Below, in pieces: positions 47,499-55,206 of a stretch of 64,000 nt of DNA. The DNA is from Elusimicrobiota bacterium (GTDB taxonomy: Bacteria; Elusimicrobiota; Elusimicrobia; FEN-1173). The stretch lies in contig JADJZR010000002.1 in assembly GCA_016715645.1 (NCBI GenBank), positions 290,336 to 354,335 of the forward strand, in the 5' to 3' direction. The translations under genes and the position numbers were made by a program. Position 1 is the stretch's first letter, and each line of letters begins with the position of its first letter. The notes under the pieces are model-generated. The model had not been told where the DNA came from. It did no database searches and saw only the letters and a program-made list of their open reading frames with translations.

Positions 47499-50400
47499 TT
47501 GGGTCGGCAAATAGAAAAGGCTAAATCGGCTTTGGCCGAGGGAAAGATGGATGCGGGGGTATTGGAAAACGTGGCGACTGTGGGCCGCGCGATGGATGCG
47601 GTCATCCGGGGGGACATGAAGGCCGCTGTGGGGGCAATGAGCGGGTGGCTTACGGGGACGGATGGGGCAAAGATTTTCAACGGCCTATCAAAGTTTGACA
47701 CCAAAGAAATGGCTGTTGGCTCGGTGGGGTGGTTAAAAGGGTTCGGCCGCAAGGCGGTATCCCTTTCGACGGAATTGGTGACAGGATTGGGGTTGGTAGA
47801 AAAAATGGGGGACCGCTTGGGGATGCAGCGTGACGTTTCCATGGCCCGGGTGGAGAGCCTACGCGACGCGGTCGTTATCCTGAATTCCGTGGAACTGTTG
47901 AAGAATAAACCTATGTCCCAAGGGGAAAGGATTGAGCGGCTCAGCGCCGCGGTGACCGGGGTGGGGACGTTGGCAAACAAAGAAAACCTGAACGTCACCG
48001 AGGCGCGTCTGAACCGATTGGTGGAACGAGGGAATGCGTCCGACTCAGCGGTATTGGAAGAGGCTCAGTGGCACGGCGCCGCCCAAGCGGGTGCGGTGGC
48101 TACCTTGAAGACCGTTGATCGATCTGGGATCGAGGAAGTGCGCTGGGCGGAAAAAACACTGGGGCGAGGCGCAAAGGCGACGGAGTCTTTTTCAGCGGTA
48201 GCCAGCTTGTTAATGGCTGGGGATGAATCGAAAAGGAGCTGGAGTGGCCAGGTGGGGCGGTTCCTAACAGAGACGTCCACCCTTGACGCGGGGACAGCCG
48301 CGGCGGTCAAAGGGGTGGTTTCTGGAAATTACGAGGAATCTTCGTTGGCAAGAGAACTATCGGCCGGCCATTCCTATCGGACGACGCTCGGGAGGGAAGT
48401 GATCGGGTTCAGCGTGGACGTGGGATTGGTGTTGACGGGGGCGTTAAGCGCGGGGGTGAGGTTGGGAGCAAATATTGGGACGCGAAGCCTCTTTGGGCGA
48501 GACGCGTGGACGGTGATGAGCAAGATGAGCGTCGGCGAAGTGTGGAGGTGGGAGGAATCGGTGAAGAGGGGGTTCGTCCGCGCGTTTGGGTGGGGGTCAA
48601 GCCAGGCGTGGGCGGGAGGGGGCGTGAAAGGATTTGCGCGGGCGTGGGCGGGGGCGGCTGTGACGGATGTGCTGACGGCTTTCCGAAGTCTCGACCGATT
48701 TCTGGCGGACGCCGCCATCAGTAGTGCCATCGGCGTAGGGTTCACAGAAGTGTCGACGAAATTGATGACGGGGAAATGGGTCACGGATGGAAAGAGTATT
48801 TTAAAAGCGGCCGCGTTTGGATTAGGTTGGGGTTGGCTTGGAAAGCTGGCGCCGCCATTGCGCCTCTTTAAGTCCCCTGTGGGATGGGTGGGAGAGAAAC
48901 TGGCGTTTGGGGGCTTAAAAGGCGGAGCGAGCGTGGTCGAGAAAGGGGTCGTGGGCTTTCTTCGCACGGACGTCCGATTGATTGCTGGGATGATGGACCG
49001 TGCGGCGGGGGGTATGTTGAAGAATAGATATTTCAATATTTTATCTGAACGGGCGTGGTTGGCGGGCCCAACATCCCATGGAATTTCGAAGGGGGAACGG
49101 ATCATCTTGGGCACGCTCGTTGTGGGGGAACACGCGCAGAACCTGGTGGGGATGTGGCTGACGGGGGCGGGGGTAACGACGTTGGCCCGCGGCGCGATTG
49201 AGGGAGCCATGGGGGATCGCTGGAACGTCGCCACAAAAGAGGCGGCGGCCGGGCGGGTAGGGGATGCTGTGGGATTCTTGTCCGGCAAAGTGTTCGTTGA
49301 CCCTCGCGGATTCCGGGGTCGGTTTGAATTGTCGGTAAAAAAAGGCGAACCCATGCGTTTGTTGTGGAGCGACAGGCGGGAATGGAAGGCCTTGATCCGT
49401 GCGGGGGAGATGGGTTTGGTGAAAGGCGAAGTAAGTGTTCCATTAACTATGATGGACGGAAAATCGTTCCACTTGATGGCCGATCCGGCGATGCGGAGGT
49501 TGGTGGCGGCGGAGTTCCCCAAGCTTGGCCAGGCGGAAAAAGTGCAAGCTGAATCCTACGTGTTGGAGAAGAAGCTTGGCGAGCAAGAATTGCGCGGGAC
49601 GGAACGGGACTTGGCGGAGACGACCAGATTAAGGAAAACAGCCGAAACCAATTTGGTGGTTGCGAAAAGAGAATTGGACGCCGTGGAAAAAGGAGAAATC
49701 GATGGGATTCCTGAACAAATTGTTCAAGCGAAGAGAACCAAACCAACCGCCCCCGTCAAACAAAATGACGGAAGAGGATCGGACCAAAGCGCTGGAAGAC
49801 ATCCAGGAAGCGAAAACAAGCTTTCAAGAGTCCCGGGGGATGTACAAGGAAGTGATCGACGACTCCCGGAAAATGCTCAATCGCCTCGACGAGATGTCGG
49901 AGGAATTGAAAGTGGGGACGGCCAAAACAGACGAACTTCTGATGGAAATCGAAATCTTCGAGAAGTCATTGGAGGAAAAAGGGCAGAAGTTGGGGCAAGA
50001 GAAACAGAAGTTGGGGCAAGAGAAACAGAAGTTGGGGCAAGAGAAACAGAAGTTGGATTGCTTACTAAAGGATTACAACAACTTAGAGGCCTCGTATCTA
50101 GCCTTAAACAGCAAGAACGCAGATTACAAAACCGAGTTGAATCGCTTAAAGACGACATCGGAACGCTTGAGCAACGAGCTGTTCAATCTGACCAACGTGC
50201 GAAAGGACATTTGGGCAGAGCTGCAGAAATTGAAGCCACTCTGAATAGCATAGAAACTTCGACCCCTAAAAACAGTTTGAGAGTTGTCTACGAGGCTGGT
50301 AATTTTGGGGATGGAGGCCCCCCATCATTGACAGAAACAATCACTGGTCGGTTGGGTGAGCGAATTCGTACCGTTGGAGAAATGGGCCAGGGACGCCAAA

Positions 50401-51647
50401 AGGTGACTGTGGTCGCGGGGGGGGAAGGACAGGAGACCGTGAAAGCTGGCGAAGGGATTGTGGTGAACACGGAGGTTCGGGTAACGGGTGCTTGGGTCAA
50501 GACGGGAGATCACGCATTACAAAAGGTTCAGCTGGGGATGGCGGCGGGGGTTGAGCTCGAGTCTCCAGGTGTGTTGAAGGTGACGGGAAAGACCCCCAAG
50601 GAGGTCACAGCGAAAACGGCGGAGATTCTGGACGCATTGATGAACCAGGGGATGCAGATGGGTGAGAAACCCCATTGGACAAATGAGGCGCGTCTAGAAG
50701 AACTCATGACGGTGGCAGGAGAAGCGCGGGGGCGACGTCTCATGGGGAAAACCGCCGAGGCGATTATGAAATGGTCGGTCAGTCGGGTTGAAGAAGGATA
50801 TGACGTTCTGGAGAAGTCCGGATTGAAAGCAGCGAGAAATATCCTTTTTGGCGGAGGGGAAAAAGAAACTGAAAAGCCAAAACAAATCCAAGAAATGACC
50901 CCCAAAGAATTTCAGAAAAACCTGTTCACGAAAACAAAAAGAGATTTTTTGAGTTCAGCTGAGCCTGTTTTCGAAGGGAAGAATAGGTCGAAGTCTCCGA
51001 TCAATAACGACGGAGCTAGCGCAGGTTTGACAAAGGAGATAATGGTTGGGACAGACAAATCCCAGCCCCGCGCACCGCCCACGTTCGGGAAAACCAATCT
51101 CGGCGGATTGGGATTTGACGAGAACGGTAACGCGTTAAAATCAGAAAACGTCATCGTAGACTACGGCCGCCCAAGAAACAGATCAACAGGGGGTTCCCTG
51201 GTGCGGGATCTGGTCCCTAAAACTCCTGGTTCGCTCGCACACAGACCATCTTGGAAAAGTGAACGGATTGTCGCGCCGGTAGCAGGGAAGACGACGACAC
51301 TTATTGGGAATTACAAGAGCGACATGCATCACGTTTTGGGCGAGTTGAATTATCCGAAATCGACCAATTTTGGTCCCAAAGAGGGGGGATTTAACCTTCT
51401 CAATGTGCCGAATGATGTGACGATTGGTGTGGACTTCTGGAAGCAATTCAATGAGCCATGGTTAAGGCAGGCCACAAACAGGGGCGATGTCGTTGTTGTC
51501 ATGAGCAATCCTTCTGACCCATTTCTTCTTTCGAAGGGTGGACAGTCCACTGGGTTTGGACGAGAAGTTGAATTTATGAACCGCCTCGTTTCCGAAGGGG
51601 AATACACATTTATCGAACAAGAGGGAAAATATGTCCCAAGAAAATGA
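47499..51647 (+). CDS. Giant YD-repeat protein, segment 9, or separate 1,382-residue C-terminal toxin-like protein
   Basis: It starts at TTG 47499, 4 bases after the stop of segment 8; family reading already begins before it ('VLALEELG'), so it is probably the C-terminal end of the giant protein. Content: helical region; Gly/Ala-rich amphipathic and hydrophobic helices (48.4-49.2 kb, 'LTGALSAGVRLGANIG', 'AISSAIGVGFTEVSTKLMTG'); coiled coil; a low-complexity polar linker at 49.75-50.0 kb, where another frame also codes; a second coiled coil; a beta-rich domain; and a compact last ~110 residues ('MHHVLGELNYPKSTNFGPKE', 'GFGREVEFMNRL'). That end has the size and position of a polymorphic-toxin domain but I cannot name its family. 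The stop is overlapped by the next small gene. Confidence 0.78.
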   Translation: MGRQIEKAKSALAEGKMDAGVLENVATVGRAMDAVIRGDMKAAVGAMSGWLTGTDGAKIFNGLSKFDTKEMAVGSVGWLKGFGRKAVSLSTELVTGLGLVEKMGDRLGMQRDVSMARVESLRDAVVILNSVELLKNKPMSQGERIERLSAAVTGVGTLANKENLNVTEARLNRLVERGNASDSAVLEEAQWHGAAQAGAVATLKTVDRSGIEEVRWAEKTLGRGAKATESFSAVASLLMAGDESKRSWSGQVGRFLTETSTLDAGTAAAVKGVVSGNYEESSLARELSAGHSYRTTLGREVIGFSVDVGLVLTGALSAGVRLGANIGTRSLFGRDAWTVMSKMSVGEVWRWEESVKRGFVRAFGWGSSQAWAGGGVKGFARAWAGAAVTDVLTAFRSLDRFLADAAISSAIGVGFTEVSTKLMTGKWVTDGKSILKAAAFGLGWGWLGKLAPPLRLFKSPVGWVGEKLAFGGLKGGASVVEKGVVGFLRTDVRLIAGMMDRAAGGMLKNRYFNILSERAWLAGPTSHGISKGERIILGTLVVGEHAQNLVGMWLTGAGVTTLARGAIEGAMGDRWNVATKEAAAGRVGDAVGFLSGKVFVDPRGFRGRFELSVKKGEPMRLLWSDRREWKALIRAGEMGLVKGEVSVPLTMMDGKSFHLMADPAMRRLVAAEFPKLGQAEKVQAESYVLEKKLGEQELRGTERDLAETTRLRKTAETNLVVAKRELDAVEKGEIDGIPEQIVQAKRTKPTAPVKQNDGRGSDQSAGRHPGSENKLSRVPGDVQGSDRRLPENAQSPRRDVGGIESGDGQNRRTSDGNRNLREVIGGKRAEVGARETEVGARETEVGARETEVGLLTKGLQQLRGLVSSLKQQERRLQNRVESLKDDIGTLEQRAVQSDQRAKGHLGRAAEIEATLNSIETSTPKNSLRVVYEAGNFGDGGPPSLTETITGRLGERIRTVGEMGQGRQKVTVVAGGEGQETVKAGEGIVVNTEVRVTGAWVKTGDHALQKVQLGMAAGVELESPGVLKVTGKTPKEVTAKTAEILDALMNQGMQMGEKPHWTNEARLEELMTVAGEARGRRLMGKTAEAIMKWSVSRVEEGYDVLEKSGLKAARNILFGGGEKETEKPKQIQEMTPKEFQKNLFTKTKRDFLSSAEPVFEGKNRSKSPINNDGASAGLTKEIMVGTDKSQPRAPPTFGKTNLGGLGFDENGNALKSENVIVDYGRPRNRSTGGSLVRDLVPKTPGSLAHRPSWKSERIVAPVAGKTTTLIGNYKSDMHHVLGELNYPKSTNFGPKEGGFNLLNVPNDVTIGVDFWKQFNEPWLRQATNRGDVVVVMSNPSDPFLLSKGGQSTGFGREVEFMNRLVSEGEYTFIEQEGKYVPRK
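49702..50244 (+). CDS. Nested coiled-coil ORF in the +1 frame of the giant gene
   Basis: This 180-codon frame lies entirely within segment 9 in another frame. ATG 49702 has a strong ribosome-binding site, AAAGGAG at 49689-49695, six bases upstream. The protein starts MGFLNKLFKRREPNQPPPSN, with an amphipathic or basic N-terminus, and then is a long charged coiled coil (DRTKALEDIQEAKTSFQESR) including three exact GQEKQKL heptads from a 21-base tandem repeat. Codons in this frame end mostly in G or C like neighbouring genes, whereas the main frame over 49.75-50.0 kb gives a polar, Gly/Arg-rich linker. Both frames may be used, or this frame may be the real one here. It could be an independent small protein or an internal product; function unknown. 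Confidence 0.6.
   Translation: MGFLNKLFKRREPNQPPPSNKMTEEDRTKALEDIQEAKTSFQESRGMYKEVIDDSRKMLNRLDEMSEELKVGTAKTDELLMEIEIFEKSLEEKGQKLGQEKQKLGQEKQKLGQEKQKLDCLLKDYNNLEASYLALNSKNADYKTELNRLKTTSERLSNELFNLTNVRKDIWAELQKLKPL
49992..50054 (+). repeat. Three exact 21-base tandem repeats
   Basis: The unit begins GGGGCAAGAGAAACAGAAG and is repeated three times without a mismatch, preceded by an 11-base partial copy. It encodes heptads GQEKQKL in the nested frame and EVGARET in the main frame; 21 bases keeps both frames open for any copy number. Confidence 0.92.
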
Positions 51648-51912
51648 GAACAGGGAGAAAAATCGAATTATTGATGACAGATTAAGATCGTCAGGGATCG
51701 TTGATTCGCAACTCTTAGCGTCTTTTGATGAAGCCTATAATTATGAGGCAGCTTCTACGATAAATTGGTTGATCGCGAAGCTTCAAATCCTTAAGGATGT
51801 TCTTGTGCATGCAGGGACATTAAAAATCGAATCATTCAAACAGATTTCGGATGTTGAGGAATTTAAAGCGTGGCTTCGTGAGCGCTACCCAGACATTGCT
51901 GATAAAGTGTAA
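51631..51912 (+). CDS. Candidate immunity protein for the giant toxin
   Basis: This 93-residue, acidic, mostly helical protein begins MSQENENREKNRIIDDRLRS and ends EFKAWLRERYPDIADKV. ATG 51631 lies 17 bases inside the end of the giant gene, with GAGGG at 51623-51627 as ribosome-binding site, so the two are probably translated together. No signal peptide or membrane helix is present, so it is cytoplasmic. I do not recognise the family. Immunity genes for CDI/RHS-type toxins are usually small, acidic and placed exactly here, directly after the toxin end, and this is the basis for the call. It could also be a chaperone or an unrelated protein. Confidence 0.6.
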   Translation: MSQENENREKNRIIDDRLRSSGIVDSQLLASFDEAYNYEAASTINWLIAKLQILKDVLVHAGTLKIESFKQISDVEEFKAWLRERYPDIADKV

Positions 51913-52126
51913 AGAGCGAAGTGAAGAGCTACAAATCAAGACCAAATTTGCTTAGGCGTTTAATTCTATAAGGAATGGGTGAATTACAATGAAACATATT
52001 ATTAGTTTAGTTGGAAAGAGGGACGTCTTTAACTAAATAACTAATAGGGGGAGATCGGATCTTCTCAACTAATAAATTTACTGAAATTCTGAAAAAACAT
52101 ACGACGAAGGAAGGTGAACATTAGCC
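51913..52126. other. Intergenic region
   Basis: An AT-rich spacer between the immunity candidate and the mntA-like gene. It holds only a 15-codon ORF at 51990-52037, which I do not consider a gene. No promoter match was convincing. Confidence 0.4.
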
Positions 52127-52417
52127 ATGACAAAACTTGAGATGTTGCGGTCAAGGCGTGACGCCATTCTAACGCTTGCGGCGAATCGAGGAATGAAGAA
52201 CGTTCGCGTGTTTGGATCCGTGGCGCGCGGGGACGATCGTCCGGACAGTGATATTGATTTTTTGGTAGATGTGGAGCCTGGGCGAAGTCTGTTGGATTTA
52301 GCGGGGTGGGTGGTGGACTTGGAGGAAAATCTGCACACGAAAGTCGACGTGGTGACGGCGCGGAGCGTAAGCCCCTACATGCGGACTGCTGTTTTGAAAG
52401 AAGCGGTGCTGTTGTGA
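52127..52417 (+). CDS. mntA: MntA-type nucleotidyltransferase antitoxin
   Basis: This 96-residue minimal nucleotidyltransferase carries the signature G-S-V-A-R-G-D-x(5)-S-D-I-D (GSx10DxD), with the metal-binding aspartates in 'DSDIDFLVDV' and a third acidic position in 'KVDVVTA'. In MntA/HepT systems this enzyme adds AMP groups to the HepT toxin and so silences it. The length is typical. The start ATG 52127 follows an AGGAAGG stretch ~11 bases upstream. Its stop overlaps the GTG start of the HepT-like gene (GTGA at 52414-52417), the usual arrangement for the pair. The catalytic residues look intact. Confidence 0.88.
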   Translation: MTKLEMLRSRRDAILTLAANRGMKNVRVFGSVARGDDRPDSDIDFLVDVEPGRSLLDLAGWVVDLEENLHTKVDVVTARSVSPYMRTAVLKEAVLL

Positions 52418-52764
52418 AGAGCGACAAGGTCCGGCTAAAACACATTTTAGACGCGATGGAAGTGCTGATGGAATATGCGGCGGAAGGGCACGACTTATTT
52501 ACTCGAGACAGGAAGACACGGTTGGCGATGATTCATCTGGTACAGATGATAGGGCAAGCGGCGGGGTCGTTGAGTCCGAGTTTAAAAGAGAAGACATTGG
52601 AAATCCTATGGAAACAGATGGGAGTGATGAGGAACGTTCTGGTGCATGAATATTTTGCAGTGGATGACGAACTGGTATGGGATGTTGCGATCAAAGATAT
52701 TTTAGTGATTCAAGGAAAGATCAAGACGCTTTGGGAAAGTCTGCCTGAGGAGAAAGAAGGATAA
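52414..52764 (+). CDS. hepT: HepT-like HEPN ribonuclease toxin
   Basis: This 116-residue helical HEPN protein starts at GTG 52414 (VKSDKVRLKHILDAMEVLME), overlapping the antitoxin stop. The HEPN ribonuclease motif R-x4-H-x-Y is present as RNVLVHEY (residues ~75-82), including the tyrosine that is the AMP acceptor in characterised HepT. Family knowledge: HepT cleaves tRNA or other RNA and is inhibited by MntA. A longer in-frame reading from 52306 is rejected because it lies within the antitoxin gene. The pair may act as a defence or stability module next to the IS and the giant toxin. Confidence 0.88.
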   Translation: MKSDKVRLKHILDAMEVLMEYAAEGHDLFTRDRKTRLAMIHLVQMIGQAAGSLSPSLKEKTLEILWKQMGVMRNVLVHEYFAVDDELVWDVAIKDILVIQGKIKTLWESLPEEKEG

Positions 52765-52894
52765 ATCATTTTTGATTTTGCTGAACCCCCGGCTGGCCCC
52801 ACGAAAAGCTCAGCCCCACGCTGTTCCCGCTGAGAAGCCCACGGCCCCTCCGTCCCCGGCCGCCACTGCCCCGGCGGGGCATCAAGTTGCCTTA

Positions 52895-52922
52895 GGGCTT
52901 GTGACAAAATAACATAGACGAT
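52895..52922. repeat. Left terminal inverted repeat of the ISAzo13-type element
   Basis: 28 bases, matching the reverse complement of 54152-54179 at 26 positions; the shared core is CAAAATAACATAGACGAT. Confidence 0.92.
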
Positions 52923-52951
52923 CTTCTCCGTATTTTTTAGAATGGCGGCCT

Positions 52952-54151
52952 GTGAAGAAAGACGGGTCTTTGAAACGAAAGCTGGCAGCGGTTCTGCCGT
53001 TTTTAAATGAAAAACAGCGCCGTATTTTGGTAGCTGCGGAGGCTAAATCCTATGGACGGGGAGGCGTCAAAACCCTGTGTGAAATCACGGGATTGGCCCG
53101 CCAAACCATTTATCGAGGGTTTAAAGACCTGGAAGCGGGGGACACCTCAGAACGAGTAAGGAAACCCGGAGGAGGACGCAAGGGCGTCTGCCTGGAAAAT
53201 CCCGGGCTGGTCAAGGACATAGAGAGGCTGGTTGATCCGATGACGCGCGGAGATCCCGAGTCGGGGTTGAGGTGGACATGCAAGAGTGTGAGGAAATTGG
53301 AAGAAGGGGTGCGGGAGGGTGGATATTCAGTCAGCTACCGGACGATTGCCAGGATTTTACATGGCTTGGAGTATAGCTTGCAGGCGAACCGAAAAACGTC
53401 TGAGGGACAAAAAGCTCACCCCGATCGAGACGGGCAGTTTCGATATATCAACCAGCAGGCGATGGATTTTCTCCGTCGGAGAGTGCCGGTTATTTCCGTA
53501 GACACCAAGAAGAAAGAGCTTGTGGGTGTCTATAAGAATGGGGGCCGGGAATGGGAGAGGAAAGGGGACGCAGTGGAGGTCTTGAGCCACGATTTTCCCG
53601 ACCCGAAAGTTCCCAAGGCGGTTCCGTATGGCGTGTATGATCTGGGCCAAAACAAGGGGTGGGTGAATGTGGGCATGAGTGCCGACACGGCAGAATTTGC
53701 CGTGGAAAGTATTCGGCAGTGGTGGAAACATATGGGGCGGGGGCGATATCCGCGGGCGCGGGAACTTTTGATCTGCGCGGACAGCGGTGGCAGCAATGGA
53801 TACCGCTTGCACTTGTGGAAGTGGGAACTACAAAAGTTCGCTGATCAGAAGGGGCTGAGAATCACGGTCTGTCACTTTCCTCCAGGGACCAGCAAATGGA
53901 ACAAGATTGAGCACCGTCTTTTTTCCTACATCAGCATGAATTGGCGAGGACGTCCTTTGACGGACTACCGGACGGTGGTGAATTTGATTGCCTCGACAAC
54001 GACAAAGACAGGGCTTGTGGTGAAGTCACGGCTGGACACGAACACCTATGAGCGAGGGATTGAGGTTTCGACGGAAGAAATTCAAAAACTCTGTGTGCGA
54101 GCACATTCTTTCCATGGGGAATGGAATTACACCGTCGATCCAAGGAAATAA
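52952..54151 (+). CDS. ISAzo13-family transposase
   Basis: This 399-residue protein starts at GTG 52952. The N-terminus has a helix-turn-helix ('ITGLARQTIYRGFKDL') and a 'RVRKPGGGRK' basic motif; the DDE-type core shows 'VISVDTKKKELVG' (first Asp), 'LLICADSGGSNG' (second Asp) and 'HFPPGTSKWNKIEHRLFSYI' (Glu in KIEHR), as in ISAzo13-family enzymes. Length is normal and no frameshift is seen. It moves its own element by cut-and-paste or copy chemistry at the 28-base ends. Confidence 0.92.
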   Translation: MKKDGSLKRKLAAVLPFLNEKQRRILVAAEAKSYGRGGVKTLCEITGLARQTIYRGFKDLEAGDTSERVRKPGGGRKGVCLENPGLVKDIERLVDPMTRGDPESGLRWTCKSVRKLEEGVREGGYSVSYRTIARILHGLEYSLQANRKTSEGQKAHPDRDGQFRYINQQAMDFLRRRVPVISVDTKKKELVGVYKNGGREWERKGDAVEVLSHDFPDPKVPKAVPYGVYDLGQNKGWVNVGMSADTAEFAVESIRQWWKHMGRGRYPRARELLICADSGGSNGYRLHLWKWELQKFADQKGLRITVCHFPPGTSKWNKIEHRLFSYISMNWRGRPLTDYRTVVNLIASTTTKTGLVVKSRLDTNTYERGIEVSTEEIQKLCVRAHSFHGEWNYTVDPRK

Positions 54152-54179
54152 ATCGTCTATGTTATTTTGGCACAGGCCC
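54152..54179. repeat. Right terminal inverted repeat of the ISAzo13-type element
   Basis: It begins one base after the transposase stop codon (TAA at 54149-54151) and ends GGCACAGGCCC; it pairs with the left repeat at 52895-52922. Confidence 0.92.
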
Positions 54180-54505
54180 TTAAAAGTAAGTGAGAAGGTT
54201 GTGACGATTGATGGAGAAGCCTTGTTGCCAAGGCCTGGACAACCCAATTTTGTTGCCGATGAGAAATTGTTGACCAAATGGGATCCTGTGTATAAAAAAG
54301 AGGCGATTGACGAAGCAATGCACAAAAAATCTTTGACCTGGTTAGTGAAGAACTGGCGAAACGGAAGATGACTTTGTAAGTTGAGTGACCCCGGAAAAAA
54401 CGACCATATAGTTTTAAGCAAAACCGCCTATGCGCACTTGAGAGCGATTTGTTGAGTTTTTCTTTTCTGACCCGATTGGATGTATACAAATGCTAAAGGA
54501 GATTC

Positions 54506-55123
54506 GTGGTGAAAAATACTACTGTCGTGTTGCGATTGTTCGCGTTTGTTTTTTTACTCAGCGGATGTGTTTCCAGAATTGGGTTAAAGGAACCATTAAC
54601 ATTTGCCCCGAGTTCCGTGTCCACCATCCCCATTCATCTCGGGGTAATCTTCCCTGACGGGATGAAACATCAAACGTTCAAAAAACGCGGGATGGAACTT
54701 TTGGTCGGAAAAGCTGTCAAAGAGAATATTGGAAATTCGTTACTGTCATCCTTTCAGTCGGTAACCGTAAGCACGGACACCGCTGAATTGCCCGCGACGA
54801 TCAACGCCGTGGCCAATGTCCGGTTTGATTCTGGAACGGATTTTAATTTACCCCTAACGATATTCCAGGAAATCAAACTAACGGTGGTCCTGGATTTTAA
54901 AATTATTGATAAAAACACAAAAGCAATCCTATGGGAAACAACCGCGCGAGGAGAAAAAAAGGGACACCAACCTCCCAATATTGGGTTGTTAAATATTAGT
55001 TTTGTTAACGCTTTTTACAGAAACCTGACCCGCGACTCGGTGCAAATGGCCCTGGATGATCTTAACCAACAGATTCAAACTAAAGGCAAAGAAAATCTTC
55101 GCCTTCAATCCGGTGTTAAGTAA
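54506..55123 (+). CDS. Putative lipoprotein of unknown function
   Basis: This ~205-residue protein has a lipoprotein signal (FAFVFLLSGC, Cys near residue 22), so it should be lipid-anchored after export. Two adjacent GTG codons (54506, 54509) can start it; AAGGAG at 54496-54501 suits either, 54509 with better spacing. The mature part is alpha/beta ('TIPIHLGVIFPDGMKHQTFK', 'LDFKIIDKNTKAILWETTAR'); this recalls outer-membrane lipoproteins that bind or assemble envelope polymers, but I cannot name the family. It precedes an exported barrel-like protein in the same direction, 83 bases downstream, possibly an operon. Confidence 0.7.
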   Translation: MVKNTTVVLRLFAFVFLLSGCVSRIGLKEPLTFAPSSVSTIPIHLGVIFPDGMKHQTFKKRGMELLVGKAVKENIGNSLLSSFQSVTVSTDTAELPATINAVANVRFDSGTDFNLPLTIFQEIKLTVVLDFKIIDKNTKAILWETTARGEKKGHQPPNIGLLNISFVNAFYRNLTRDSVQMALDDLNQQIQTKGKENLRLQSGVK

Positions 55124-55206
55124 GGGGACGAAGGTGCTGTTAATCAAAACTGGCATACGATTATTCTTAACGGATTTTATACAAATAAAAACGCAAGGAG
55201 ATTAAG

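Larger units (their letters stand above)
14651..51647 (+). other. Giant secreted YD/RHS-like gene (about 12,300 codons), read as nine open segments
   Basis: Nine consecutive same-strand open segments cover 37 kb with gaps or overlaps of less than ~140 bases. At each junction the repeat pattern or helix pattern carries on if one base is added or removed, or, at 27263, if one stop is ignored. Order: signal peptide; ~30-45-residue YD-like repeats to ~30.0 kb; hydrophobic helices (30.0-30.3 kb); coiled coils around a beta-rich domain (30.9-32.9 kb); more YD repeats (33.1-41.2 kb); a helical domain with repeated L.DL motifs (41.2-42.6 kb); last YD repeats; an Ala/Gly-rich membrane-like region (43.5-44.3 kb); globular and helical regions; and a short C-terminal toxin-like end. 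I saw only about four cysteines in the 6,736-residue segment. No canonical RHS core (DPxGLxGG-like) was found. It is either one gene with assembly errors or a decaying one. Confidence 0.65.
52895..54179 (+). mobile_element. Complete ISAzo13-family insertion sequence (1,285 bp)
   Basis: The element has 28-base terminal inverted repeats at 52895-52922 (begins GGGCTTGTGACAAAATAACA) and 54152-54179; 26 of 28 positions match. It is flanked by a TTA direct repeat (52892-52894 and 54180-54182), the likely target duplication. It contains one transposase gene that fills almost the whole length. Both ends and the gene look intact, so it may be active and fairly recent. It sits within a small gene downstream of hepT. 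Confidence 0.9.
52772..54371 (+). pseudogene. Small unknown gene interrupted in frame by an ISAzo13-type element
   Basis: Removing the insertion sequence (52895-54179) and one copy of the TTA target duplication joins a Pro/Ala-rich open stretch (TTG 52772; 'EKPTAPPSPAATAPAGHQVA') to 'LKVSEKVVTIDGEALLPRPG' in the same frame, which runs to TGA 54371 and ends 'LTWLVKNWRNGR'. The rebuilt protein is ~105 residues. I do not recognise it. The exact in-frame join supports a real former gene, although the true start is not clear. Confidence 0.45.

Noticed and set aside
48374..49522. Long minus-strand ORF (382 codons) opposite giant-gene segment 9
   Set aside because: Pro/Ser/Thr/Asn-rich shadow of a GC-rich Gly/Val gene; no motif, no ribosome-binding site.
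51990..52037. 15-codon ORF MKHIISLVGKRDVFN
   Set aside because: Too short to support, no ribosome-binding site of note and no recognisable similarity.
54421..54505. Promoter before the lipoprotein gene
   Set aside because: TTGAGT (54452) and TATACA (54483) are present but 25 bases apart, too far for a normal promoter.
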